Assembly: GCA_963170055.1 (NCBI GenBank)
Contig: CAUJGJ010000129.1
Coordinates: 383,201 to 447,200 of the forward strand
Source: Halisarca cf. caerulea
Taxonomy: Eukaryota; Porifera; Demospongiae; Chondrillida; Halisarcidae
Direction: 5' to 3'
Length of the DNA: 64,000 nt
Part shown: positions 30,489 to 44,806 of the stretch, in pieces
Numbering within the stretch: position 1 is the stretch's first letter
Layout: the number at the start of each line of letters is the position of its first letter
The notes under the pieces: model-generated
Database searches by the model: none
What the model saw: the letters and a program-made list of their open reading frames with translations, nothing else
What the model was told of the DNA's origin: nothing
Position numbers and translations under genes: made by a program

Positions 30489-32580
30489 GGCATATTTGTG
30501 TAGTGTTGGATATGGTGGTTCAAACACCAATATTTGGTACTAGCACCATGCACATTGTCAGTGGATACACATGAAGTTTCTGAAGTGCTGTGAGCGAATT
30601 AGTGTAGTGTTGGATATGGTGGTTTTAAGACCAATATTTGGTACTAGCAGCACGCACATTCCCAGTGGACACGCATGAAGTTTCTGAAGTGCTGTGGGCG
30701 TATCTGTGTAGCATTGGATATGCTTGTGTTAATATATTGTCAAATATTTGGCACTAGCACCACGCACATTCCCAGTGGACACGCCTGAAGTTTCTGAAGT
30801 GCTGTGGACGTATCTGTGTAGTGTTGGATACACTGGTGCTAATACCAATATTTGGCACTAGCACCACGCACATTCCCAGTGGACACACATAAAGTTTCTG
30901 AAGTACTGTGGGCGTATTTGTGTAGTGTTGGATATGTTGGTCCTAAGACTAATATTTCGCAATAGCACCACGCACATTCTCAGTGGACACACATGAAGTT
31001 TCTGAACTGCTGTGGGCGTATCTGTGTAGTGTTGGATATGCTGGTGCTAATACCAATATTTGGCACTAATACCACGCACATTCCCAGTCAACACACATGA
31101 AGTTTCCGAAGTACTGAGGGCGTATTTGTGTAGTGTTGGATATGCTGGTGCTAATACCAATATTTGGCACTAACACCACACACATTCCCAGTCGACACAC
31201 ATGAACTTTCTGAAGTGTTGTGGGCGTATCTGTGTAGTGTTAAATATGCTAGTGTTAAGACCAATATTTCGCAAAAGCACCACGCACATTCCCAGTGGAC
31301 ACACATGAAGTTTCTGAAGTGCTGTGGGCATATTTGTGTAGTGTTGGATATGGTGGTTCTAAGACCAATATTTGGCACTAGCACCACGCACATTCCCAGT
31401 GGACACACATGTAGTTTCTTAAGTGCTGTGGGCGTATTTGTGTAGTGTTGGATACGCTGGTGCTAATACCAATATTTGGCACTAGCACCACGCACATTCC
31501 CAGTAAACACGCATGAAGTTTTTGAAGTACTGTGGGCATATTTGTGTAGTGTTGGATATGGTGGTTCAAACACCAATATTTGGTACTAGCACCATGCACA
31601 TTGTCAGTGGATACACATGAAGTTTCTGAAGTGCTGTGAGCGAATTAGTGTAGTGTTGGATATGGTGGTTTTAAGACCAATATTTGGTACTAGCAGCACG
31701 CACATTCCCAGTGGACACGCATGAAGTTTCTGAAGTGCTGTGGGCGTATCTGTGTAGCATTGGATATGCTTGTGTTAATACATTGTCAAATATTTGGCAC
31801 TAGCACCACGCACATTCCCAGTGGACACGCCTGAAGTTTCTGAAGTGCTGTGGACGTATCTGTGTAGTGTTGGATACACTGGTGCTAATACCAATATTTG
31901 GCACTAGCACCACGCACATTCCCAGTGGACACACATAAACTTTCTGAAGTACTGTGGGCGTATTTGTGTAGTGTTGGATATGTTGGTCCTAAGACTAATA
32001 TTTCGCAATAGCACCACACACATTCCCAGTGGACACACATGAAGTTTCTGAACTGCTGTGGGCGTATCTGTGTAGTGTTGGATATGCTGGTGCTAATACC
32101 AATATTTGGCACTAATACCACGCACATTCCCAGTGGACACACATGAAGTTTCCGAAGTACTGAGGGCGTATTTGTGTAGTGTTGGATATGCTGGTGCTAA
32201 TACCAATATTTGGCACTAACACCACACACATTCCCAGTCGACACACATGAACTTTCTGAAGTGTTGTGGGCGTATCTGTGTAGTGTTAAATATGCTAGTG
32301 TTAAGACCAATATTTCGCAAAAGCACCACGCACATTCCCAGTGGACACACATGAAGTTTCTGAAGTGCTGTGGGCATATTTGTGTAGTGTTGGATATGGT
32401 GGTTCTAAGACCAATATTTGGCACTAGCACCACGCACATTCCCAGTGGACACACATGTAGTTTCTTAAGTGCTGTGGGCGTATTTGTGTAGTGTTGGATA
32501 CGCTGGTGCTAATACCAATATTTGGCACTAGCACCACGCACATTCCCAGTAAACACGCATGAAGTTTTTGAAGTACTGTG
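30489..32580 (+). repeat. Edge duplication in satellite: two 1046-bp copies
   Basis: 30489-31534 and 31535-32580 match almost base for base, including rare variants such as CCATGCACATTGTCAGTGG and AATAxATTGTCAAATATTTG. 1046 is ten monomers plus 6 bases, because of the insertions in these variants. Confidence 0.85.
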
Positions 32581-34812
32581 GGCATATTTGTGTACTGTTG
32601 GATATGTTGGTGCTAATACCAATATTTGGCTCTAGCACCACGAACATTTACAGTGGACACACATGAAGTTTCTTAAGTGCTGTGGGCATATTTGTGTAGT
32701 GTTGGATATGGTGGTTCAAACACCAATATTTGGTACTAGCACCATGCACATTGTCAGTGGATACACATGAAGTTTCTGAAGTGCTGTGAGCGTATTAGTG
32801 TAGTGTTGGATATGGTGGTTCTAAGACCAATATTTGGCACTAGCACCACGCACATTCCCAGTGGACACGCATGAAGTTTCTGAAGTGCTGTGGGGGTATC
32901 TGTGTAGCATTGGATATGCTTGTGCTAATGCTAATATTTGGCACTAGCACCACGCACATTCCCAGTGGACACACATAAAGTTTCTGAAGTACTCTGGGCG
33001 TATTTGTGTAGTGTTGGATATGTTGGTCCTAAGACTAATATTTGGCACTAGCGCCACGCACATACTCAGTGGACACACATGAAGTTTCTGAACTGCTGTG
33101 GGTGTATCTGTGTAGTGTTGGATATGCTGGTGCTAATACCAATATTTGGCACTAATACCACGCACATTCCCAGTCGACACACATGAAGTTTCCGAAGTAC
33201 TGTGGGCGTATTTGTGTAGTGTTGGATATGCTGGTGCTAATACCAATATTTGGCACTAGCACCAAGCACATTCCCAGTGGACACACATGAAGTTTCTGAA
33301 GTGTTGTGGGCGTATCTGTGTAGTGTTAAATATGCCAGTGTTAAGACCAATATTTCGCAATAGCACCACGCACATTCCCAGTGGTCACACATGAAGTTTC
33401 TGAAGTGCTGTGGGCATATTTGTGTAGTGTTGGATATGGTGGTTCTAAGACCAATATTTGGCACTAGCACCACACACATTCCCAGTGGATACACATGAAG
33501 TTTCTGAAGTGTTGTGGGCGTATTAGTGTAGTGCTGGATATGGTGGTTCTACGACCAATATTTGGTACTAACACAAAGCACATTCCCAGTGGACACGCAT
33601 GAAGTTTCTGAAGTGCTGTGGGCGTATCTGTGTAGTGTTGGATACGCTGGTGCTAATACCAATATTTGGCACTAGCACCATGCACATTCCCAGTGGACAC
33701 ACATAAAGTTTCTGAAGTACTCTGGGCGTATTTGTGTAGTGTTGGATATGTTGGTTCTAAGACTAATATTTGGCACTAGCACCACACACATTCCCAGTGG
33801 ACACACATGAAGTTTCTTAAGTGCTGTGGGCGTATCTGTGTAGTGTTGGATATGCTGGTGCTAATAGCAATATTTGGCACTAATACCACGCACATTCCCA
33901 GTCGACACACATGAAGTTTCTAAAGTACTGTGGGCGTATTTGTGTAGTGTTGGATATGCTGGTGCTAATACCAATATTTGGCACTAGCACCACGCACATT
34001 CCCAGTGGACACTCATCAAGTTTCTGAAGTGTTGTGGGCATATCTGTGTAGTGTTTAATATGGTGGTTCTAAGACCAATCTTTCGCACTAGCACCACGCA
34101 CATTCCAAGTGGACAAACATGAAGTTTCTGAAGTGCTGTGGGCGTATTTGTGTAGTGTTGGATATGGTGGTTCTAAGACCAATATTTGGCACTAGCACCA
34201 CACACATTCCCAGTGGACACACATGAAGTTTATGAAGTGCTGTGGGCGTATTTGTGTTGTGTTGAATACGCTGGTGCTAATACCAATGTTTGGCATTAGC
34301 ACCACGCACATTCCCAGTAAACACGCATGAAGTTTCTGAAGTACTGTGGGCGTATTTGTGTACTGTTGGATATGTTGGTGCTAAGACTAATATTTGGCAC
34401 TAACACCACGCACATTCCCAGTGGACACACATGAAGTTTCTGAAATGCTGTGGGCGTATCTGTGTAGTGTTGGATATGCTGGTGCTAATAGCAATATTTG
34501 GCACTAATACCACGCACATTCCCAGTCGACACACATGAAGTTTCTAAAGTACTGTGGGCGTATTTGTGTAGTGTTGGATATGCTGGTGCTAATACCAACA
34601 TTTGGCACTAGCACCACGCACATTCCCAGTGGACACTCATGAAGTTTCTGAAGTGTTGTGGGCATATCTGTGTAGTGTTCAATATGGTGGTTCTAAGACC
34701 AATCTTTCGCACTAGCACCACGCACATTCCAAGTGGACAAACATGAAGTTTCTGAAGTGCTGTGGGCGTATCTGTGTAGTGTTGGATATGGTGGTTCTAA
34801 GACCAATATTTG

Positions 34813-37800
34813 GCACTAGCATCACACACATTCCCAGTGGACACACATGAAGTTTCTTAAGTGCTGTGGGCGTATTTGTGTTGTGTTGGATACGCTGGTG
34901 CTAATACCAATATTTGGCACTCGCACCACGTACATTCCCAGTGGACACACATGAAGTTTCTGAAGTACTGTGGGCGTATTTGTGTAGTGTTGGATACGCT
35001 GGTGCTAATACCAATATTTGGCATTAGCACCACGCACATTCCCAGTAAACACGCATGAAGTTTCTGAGGTACTGTGGGTGTATTTGTGTACTGTTGGATA
35101 TGTTGGTGCTAATACCAATATTTGGCACTAGCACCACGCACATTCCCAGTGGACACACATGAAGTTTCTTAAGTGCTGTGGGCGTATCTGTGTAGTGTTG
35201 GATATGCTGGTGCTAATAGCAATATTTGGCACTAATACCACGCACATTCCCAGTGGACACACATGAAGTTTCTAAAGTACTGTGGGCGTATTTGTGTAGT
35301 GTTGGATATGCTGGTGCTAATACCAATATTTGGCACTAGCACCACGCACATTCCCAGTGGACACTCATGAAGTTTCTGAAGTGTTGTGGGCATATCTGTG
35401 TAGTGTTTAATATGGTGGTTCTAAGACCAATCTTTCGCACAAGCACCACGCACATTCCAAGTGGACAAACATGACGTTTCTGAAGTGCTGTGGGCGTATT
35501 TGTGTAGTGTTGGATATGGTGGTTCTAAGACCAATATTTGGCACTAGCACCACACACATTCCCAGTGGACACACATGAAGTTTCTTAAGTGCTGTGGGCG
35601 TATTTGTGTTGTGTTGAATACGCTGGTGCTAATACCAATATTTGGCACTAGCACCACGCACATTCCCAGTGGACACACATGAAGTTTCTGAAGTGATGTG
35701 GGCGTATTTGTGTAGTGTTGGATACGCTGGTGCTAATACCAATATTTGGCACTAGCACCACGCACATTCCCAGTGGACACTCATCAAGTTTCTGAAGTGT
35801 TGTGGGCATATCTGTGGAGTGTTTAATATGGTGGTTCTAAGACCAATCTTTCGCACTAGCACCACGCACATTCCAAGTGGACAAACATGAAGTTTCTGAA
35901 GTGCTGTGGGCGTATTTGTGTAGTGTTGGATATGGTGGTTCTAAGACCAATATTTGGCACTAGCACCACACACATTCCCAGTGGACACACATGAAGTTTC
36001 TTAAGTGCTGTGGGCGTATTTGTGTTGTGTTGAATACGCTGGTGCTAATACCAATATTTGGCACTAGCACCACGCACATTCCCAGTGGACACACATGAAG
36101 TTTATGAAGTGCTGTGGGCGTATTTGTGTAGTGTTGGATATGCTGGTGCTAATACCAATATTTGGCACTAGCACCACGCACATTCCCAGTGGACACTCAT
36201 CAAGTTTCTGAAGTGTTGTGGGCATATCTGTGTAGTGTTTAATATGGTGGTTCTAAGACCAATCTTTCGCACTAGCACCACGCACATTCCAAGTGGACAA
36301 ACATGAAGTTTCTGAAGTGCTGTGGGCGTATTTGTGTAGTGTTGGATATGGTGGTTCTAAGACCAATATTTGGCACTAGCACCACACACATTCCCAGTGG
36401 ACACACATGAAGTTTCTTAAGTGCTGTGGGCGTATTTGTGTTGTGTTGAATACGCTGGTGCTAATACCAATATTTGGCACTAGCACCACGCACATTCCCA
36501 GTGGACACACATGAAGTTTATGAAGTGCTGTGGGCGTATTTGTGTAGTGTTGGATACGCTGGTGCTAATACCAATGTTTGGCATTAGCACCACGCACATT
36601 CCCAGTAAACACGCATGAAGTTTCTGAAGTACTGTGGGCGTATTTGTGTACTGTTGGATATGTTGGTGCTAAGACTAATATTTGGCACTAGCACCACGCA
36701 CATTCCCAGTGGACACACATGAAGTTTCTGAAATGCTGTGGGCGTATCTGTGTAGTGTTGGATATGCTGGTGCTAATAGCAATATTTGGCACTAATACCA
36801 CGCACATTCCCAGTCGACACACATGAAGTTTATAAAGTACTGTGGGCGTATTTGTGTAGTGTTGGATATGGTGGTGCTAATACCAACATTTGGCACTAGC
36901 ACCACGCACATTCCCAGTGGACACTCATGAAGTTTCTGAAGTGTTGTGGGCATATCTGTGTAGTGTTCAATATGGTGGTTCTAAGACCAATCTTTCGCAC
37001 TAGCACCACGCACATTCCAAGTGGACAAACATGAAGTTTCTGAAGTGCTGTGGGCGTATCTGTGTAGTGTTGGATATGGTGGTTCTAAGACCAATATTTG
37101 GCACTAGCATCACACACATTCCCAGTGGACACACATGAAGTTTCTTAAGTGCTGTGGGCGTATTTGTGTTGTGTTGGATACGCTGGTGCTAATACCAATA
37201 TTTGGCACTAGCACCACGTACATTCCCAGTGGACACACATGAAGTTTCTGAAGTACTGTGGGCGTATTTGTGTAGTGTTGGATACGCTGGTGCTAATACC
37301 AATATTTGGCATTAGCACCACGCACATTCCCAGTAAACACGCATGAAGTTTCTGAGGTACTGTGGGTGTATTTGTGTACTGTTGGATATGTTGGTGCTAA
37401 TACCAATATTTGGCACTAGCACCACGCACATTCCCAGTGGACACACATGAAGTTTCTTAAGTGCTGTGGGCGTATCTGTGTAGTGTTGGATATGCTGGTG
37501 CTAATAGCAATATTTGGCACTAATACCACGCACATTCCCAGTGGACACACATGAAGTTTCTAAAGTACTGTGGGCGTATTTGTGTAGTGTTGGATATGCT
37601 GGTGCTAATACCAATATTTGGCACTAGCACCACGCACATTCCCAGTGGACACTCATGAAGTTTCTGAAGTGTTGTGGGCATATCTGTGTAGTGTTTAATA
37701 TGGTGGTTCTAAGACCAATCTTTCGCACTAGCACCACGCACATTCCAAGTGGACAAACATGAAGTTTCTGAAGTACTGTGGGCGTATTTGTGTAGTGTTG

Positions 37801-40800
37801 GATATGGTGGTTCTAAGACCAATATTTGGCACTAGCACCACACACATTCCCAGTGGACACACATGAAGTTTCTTAAGTGCTGTGGGCGTATTTGTGTTGT
37901 GTTGAATACGCTGGTGCTAATACCAATATTTGGCACTAGCACCACGCACATTCCCAGTGGACACACATGAAGTTTCTGAAGTGCTGTGGGCGTATTTGTG
38001 TAGTGTTGGATACGCTGGTGCTAATACCAATATTTGGCACTAGCACCACGCACATTCCCAGTGGACACTCATCAAGTTTCTGAAGTGTTGTGGGCATATC
38101 TGTGGAGTGTTTAATATGGTGGTTCTAAGACCAATCTTTCGCACTAGCACCACGCACATTCCAAGTGGACAAACATGAAGTTTCTGAAGTGCTGTGGGCG
38201 TATTTGTGTAGTGTTGGATATGGTGGTTCTAAGACCAATATTTGGCACTAGCACCACACACATTCCCAGTGGACACACATGAAGTTTCTTAAGTGCTGTG
38301 GGCGTATTTGTGTTGTGTTGAATACGCTGGTGCTAATACCAATATTTGGCACTAGCACCACGCACATTCCCAGTGGACACACATGAAGTTTATGAAGTGC
38401 TGTGGGCGTATTTGTGTAGTGTTGGATACGCTGGTGCTAATACCAATGTTTGGCATTAGCACCACGCACATTCCCAGTAAACACGCATGAAGTTTCTGAA
38501 GTACTGTGGGCGTATTTGTGTACTGTTGGATATGTTGGTGCTAAGACTAATATTTGGCACTAGCACCACGCACATTCCCAGTGGACACACATGAAGTTTC
38601 TGAAATGCTGTGGGCGTATCTGTGTAGTGTTGGATATGCTGGTGCTAATAGCAATATTTGGCACTAATACCACGCACATTCCCAGTCGACACACATGAAG
38701 TTTCTAAAGTACTGTGGGCGTATTTGTGTAGTGTTGGATATGCTGGTGCTAATACCAACATTTGGCACTAGCACCACGCACATTCCCAGTGGACACTCAT
38801 GAAGTTTCTGAAGTGTTGTGGGCATATCTGTGTAGTGTTCAATATGGTGGTTCTAAGACCAATCTTTCGCACTAGCACCACGCACATTCCAAGTGGACAA
38901 ACATGAAGTTTCTGAAGTGCTGTGGGCGTATCTGTGTAGTGTTGGATATGGTGGTTCTAAGACCAATATTTGGCACTAGCATCACACACATTCCCAGTGG
39001 ACACACATGAAGTTTCTTAAGTGCTGTGGGCGTATTTGTGTTGTGTTGGATACGCTGGTGCTAATACCAATATTTGGCACTAGCACCACGTACATTCCCA
39101 GTGGACACACATGAAGTTTCTGAAGTACTGTGGGCGTATTTGTGTAGTGTTGGATACGCTGGTGCTAATACCAATATTTGGCATTAGCACCACGCACATT
39201 CCCAGTAAACACGCATGAAGTTTCTGAGGTACTGTGGGTGTATTTGTGTACTGTTGGATATGTTGGTGCTAATACCAATATTTGGCACTAGCACCACGCA
39301 CATTCCCAGTGGACACACATGAAGTTTCTTAAGTGCTGTGGGCGTATCTGTGTAGTGTTGGATATGCTGGTGCTAATAGCAATATTTGGCACTAATACCA
39401 CGCACATTCCCAGTGGACACACATGAAGTTTCTAAAGTACTGTGGGCGTATTTGTGTAGTGTTGGATATGCTGGTGCTAATACCAATATTTGGCACTAGC
39501 ACCACGCACATTCCCAGTGGACACTCATGAAGTTTCTGAAGTGTTGTGGGCATATCTGTGTAGTGTTTAATATGGTGGTTCTAAGACCAATCTTTCGCAC
39601 AAGCACCACGCACATTCCAAGTGGACAAACATGAAGTTTCTGAAGTGCTGTGGGCGTATTTGTGTAGTGTTGGATATGGTGGTTCTAAGACCAATATTTG
39701 GCACTAGCACCACACACATTCCCAGTGGACACACATGAAGTTTCTTAAGTGCTGTGGGCGTATTTGTGTTGTGTTGAATACGCTGGTGCTAATACCAATA
39801 TTTGGCACTAGCACCACGCACATTCCCAGTGGACACACATGAAGTTTCTGAAGTGCTGTGGGCGTATTTGTGTAGTGTTGGATACGCTGGTGCTAATACC
39901 AATGTTTGGCATTAGCACCACGCACATTCCCAGTAAACACGCATGAAGTTTCTGAAGTACTGTGGGCGTATTTGTGTACTGTTGGATATGTTGGTGCTAA
40001 GACTAATATTTGGCACTAGCGCCACGCAAATTCCCAGTGGACACACATGAAGTTTCTGAAATGCTGTGGGCGTATCTGTGTAGTGTTGGATATGCTGGTG
40101 CTAATAGCAATATTTGGCACTAATACCACGCACATTCCCAGTCGACACACATGAAGTTTCTAAAGTACTGTGGGCGTATTTGTGTAGTGTTGGATATGCT
40201 GGTGCTAATACCAACATTTGGCACTAGCACCACGCACATTCCCAGTGGACACTCATGAAGTTTCTGAAGTGTTGTGGGCATATCTGTGTAGTGTTCAATA
40301 TGGTGGTTCTAAAACCAATCTTTCGCACTAGCACCACGCACATTCCAAGTGGACAAACATGAAGTTTCTGAAGTGCTGTGGGCGTATCTGTGTAGTGTTG
40401 GATATGGTGGTTCTAAGACCAATATTTGGCACCAGCATCACACACATTCCCAGTGGACACACATGAAGTTTCTTAAGTGCTGTGGGCGTATTTGTGTTGT
40501 GTTGGATACGCTGGTGCTAATACCAATATTTGGCACTAGCACCACGCACATTCCCAGTGGACACACATGAGCTTTCTGAAGTACTGTGGGCGTATTTGTG
40601 TAGTGTTGGATACGCTGGTGCTAATACCAATGTTTGGCATTAGCACCACGCACATTCCCAGTAAACACGCATGAAGTTTCTGAAGTACTGTGGGCGTATT
40701 TGTGTACTGTTGGATATGTTGGTGCTAAGACTAATATTTGGCACTAGCGCCACGCACATTCCCAGTGGACACACATGAAGTTTCTGAAATGCTGTGGGCG

Positions 40801-43800
40801 TATCTGTGTAGTGTTGGATATGCTGGTGCTAATAGCAATATTTGGCACTAATACCACGCACATTCCCAGTCGACACACATGAAGTTTCTAAAGTACTGTG
40901 GGCGTATTTGTGTAGTGTTGGATATGCTGGTGCTAATACCAACATTTGGCACTAGCACCACGCACATTCCCAGTGGACACTCATGAAGTTTCTGAAGTGT
41001 TGTGGGCATATCTGTGTAGTGTTCAATATGGTGGTTCTAAGACCAATCTTTCGCACTAGCACCACGCACATTCCAAGTGGACAAACATGAAGTTTCTGAA
41101 GTGCTGTGGGCGTATCTGTGTAGTGTTGGATATGGTGGTTCTAAGACCAATATTTGGCACTAGCATCACACACATTCCCAGTGGACACACATGAAGTTTC
41201 TTAAGTGCTGTGGGCGTATTTGTGTTGTGTTGGATACGCTGGTGCTAATACCAATATTTGGCACTAGCACCACGTACATTCCCAGTGGACACACATGAAG
41301 TTTCTGAAGTACTGTGGGCGTATTTGTGTAGTGTTGGATACGCTGGTGCTAATACCAATATTTGGCATTAGCACCACGCACATTCCCAGTAAACACGCAT
41401 GAAGTTTCTGAGGTACTGTGGGTGTATTTGTGTACTGTTGGATATGTTGGTGCTAATACCAATATTTGGCACTAGCACCACGCACATTCCCAGTGGACAC
41501 ACATGAAGTTTCTTAAGTGCTGTGGGCGTATCTGTGTAGTGTTGGATATGCTGGTGCTAATAGCAATATTTGGCACTAATACCACGCACATTCCCAGTGG
41601 ACACACATGAAGTTTCTAAAGTACTGTGGGCGTATTTGTGTAGTGTTGGATATGCTGGTGCTAATACCAATATTTGGCACTAGCACCACGCACATTCCCA
41701 GTGGACACTCATGAAGTTTCTGAAGTGTTGTGGGCATATCTGTGTAGTGTTTAATATGGTGGTTCTAAGACCAATCTTTCGCACAAGCACCACGCACATT
41801 CCAAGTGGACAAACATGAAGTTTCTGAAGTGCTGTGGGCGTATTTGTGTAGTGTTGGATATGGTGGTTCTAAGACCAATATTTGGCACTAGCACCACACA
41901 CATTCCCAGTGGACACACATGAAGTTTCTTAAGTGCTGTGGGCGTATTTGTGTTGTGTTGAATACGCTGGTGCTAATACCAATATTTGGCACTAGCACCA
42001 CGCACATTCCCAGTGGACACACATGAAGTTTCTGAAGTGCTGTGGGCGTATTTGTGTAGTGTTGGATACGCTGGTGCTAATACCAATGTTTGGCATTAGC
42101 ACCACGCACATTCCCAGTAAACACGCATGAAGTTTCTGAAGTACTGTGGGCGTATTTGTGTACTGTTGGATATGTTGGTGCTAAGACTAATATTTGGCAC
42201 TAGCGCCACGCAAATTCCCAGTGGACACACATGAAGTTTCTGAAATGCTGTGGGCGTATCTGTGTAGTGTTGGATATGCTGGTGCTAATAGCAATATTTG
42301 GCACTAATACCACGCACATTCCCAGTCGACACACATGAAGTTTCTAAAGTACTGTGGGCGTATTTGTGTAGTGTTGGATATGCTGGTGCTAATACCAACA
42401 TTTGGCACTAGCACCACGCACATTCCCAGTGGACACTCATGAAGTTTCTGAAGTGTTGTGGGCATATCTGTGTAGTGTTCAATATGGTGGTTCTAAGACC
42501 AATCTTTCGCACTAGCACCACGCACATTCCAAGTGGACAAACATGAAGTTTCTGAAGTGCTGTGGGCGTATCTGTGTAGTGTTGGATATGGTGGTTCTAA
42601 GACCAATATTTGGCACCAGCATCACACACATTCCCAGTGGACACACATGAAGTTTCTTAAGTGCTGTGGGCGTATTTGTGTTGTGTTGGATACGCTGGTG
42701 CTAATACCAATATTTGGCACTAGCACCACGCACATTCCCAGTGGACACACATGAGCTTTCTGAAGTACTGTGGGCGTATTTGTGTAGTGTTGGATACGCT
42801 GGTGCTAATACCAATGTTTGGCATTAGCACCACGCACATTCCCAGTAAACACGCATGAAGTTTCTGAAGTACTGTGGGCGTATTTGTGTACTGTTGGATA
42901 TGTTGGTGCTAAGACTAATATTTGGCACTAGCGCCACGCACATTCCCAGTGGACACACATGAAGTTTCTGAAATGCTGTGGGCGTATCTGTGTAGTGTTG
43001 GATATGCTGGTGCTAATAGCAATATTTGGCACTAATACCACGCACATTCCCAGTCGACACACATGAAGTTTCTAAAGTACTGTGGGCGTATTTGTGTAGT
43101 GTTGGATATGCTGGTGCTAATACCAACATTTGGCACTAGCACCACGCACATTCCCAGTGGACACTCATGAAGTTTCTGAAGTGTTGTGGGCATATCTGTG
43201 TAGTGTTCAATATGGTGGTTCTAAGACCAATCTTTCGCACTAGCACCACGCACATTCCAAGTGGACAAACATTAAGTTTCTGAAGTGCTGTGGGCGTATC
43301 TGTGTAGTGTTGGATATGGTGGTTCTAAGACCAATATTTGGCACTAGCATCACACACATTCCCAGTGGACACACATGAAGTTTCTTAAGTGCTGTGGGCG
43401 TATTTGTGTTGTGTTGGATACGCTGGTGCTAATACCAATATTTGGCACTAGCACCACGTACATTCCCAGTGGACACACATGAAGTTTCTGAAGTACTGTG
43501 GGCGTATTTGTGTAGTGTTGGATACGCTGGTGCTAATACCAATATTTGGCATTAGCACCACGCACATTCCCAGTAAACACGCATGAAGTTTCTGAGGTAC
43601 TGTGGGTGTATTTGTGTACTGTTGGATATGTTGGTGCTAATACCAATATTTGGCACTAGCACCACGCACATTCCCAGTGGACACACATGAAGTTTCTTAA
43701 GTGCTGTGGGCGTATCTGTGTAGTGTTGGATATGCTGGTGCTAATAGCAATATTTGGCACTAATACCACGCACATTCCCAGTGGACACACATGAAGTTTC

Positions 43801-44806
43801 TAAAGTACTGTGGGCGTATTTGTGTAGTGTTGGATATGCTGGTGCTAATACCAATATTTGGCACTAGCACCACGCACATTCCCAGTGGACACTCATGAAG
43901 TTTCTGAAGTGTTGTGGGCATATCTGTGTAGTGTTTAATATGGTGGTTCTAAGACCAATCTTTCGCACAAGCACCACGCACATTCCAAGTGGACAAACAT
44001 GAAGTTTCTGAAGTGCTGTGGGCGTATTTGTGTAGTGTTGGATATGGTGGTTCTAAGACCAATATTTGGCACTAGCACCACACACATTCCCAGTGGACAC
44101 ACATGAAGTTTCTTAAGTGCTGTGGGCGTATTTGTGTTGTGTTGAATACGCTGGTGCTAATACCAATATTTGGCACTAGCACCACGCACATTCCCAGTGG
44201 ACACACATGAAGTTTCTGAAGTGCTGTGGGCGTATTTGTGTAGTGTTGGATACGCTGGTGCTAATACCAATGTTTGGCATTAGCACCACGCACATTCCCA
44301 GTAAACACGCATGAAGTTTCTGAAGTACTGTGGGCGTATTTGTGTACTGTTGGATATGTTGGTGCTAAGACTAATATTTGGCACTAGCGCCACGCACATT
44401 CCCAGTGGACACACATGAAGTTTCTGAAATGCTGTGGGCGTATCTGTGTAGTGTTGGATATGCTGGTGCTAATAGCAATATTTGGCACTAATACCACGCA
44501 CATTCCCAGTCGACACACATGAAGTTTCTAAAGTACTGTGGGCGTATTTGTGTAGTGTTGGATATGCTGGTGCTAATACCAACATTTGGCACTAGCACCA
44601 CGCACATTCCCAGTGGACACTCATGAAGTTTCTGAAGTGTTGTGGGCATATCTGTGTAGTGTTCAATATGGTGGTTCTAAGACCAATCTTTCGCACTAGC
44701 ACCACGCACATTCCAAGTGGACAAACATGAAGTTTCTGAAGTGCTGTGGGCGTATCTGTGTAGTGTTGGATATGGTGGTTCTAAGACCAATATTTGGCAC
44801 TAGCAT
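34813..44806 (+). repeat. Satellite domain with higher-order repeats of 18-22 monomers
   Basis: The rare variant GCA(C)xAGCATCACACAC lies at 34813, 37101, 38973, 40429, 41157, 42613, 43341 and 44797. Steps are 2288, 1872, 1456, 728, 1456, 728 and 1456 bp, that is 22, 18, 14, 7, 14, 7 and 14 monomers. From 40,429 the period is 2184 bp (21 monomers). Another rare variant (CGCAAATTCC) at 40026 and 42210 confirms 2184. Confidence 0.85.
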
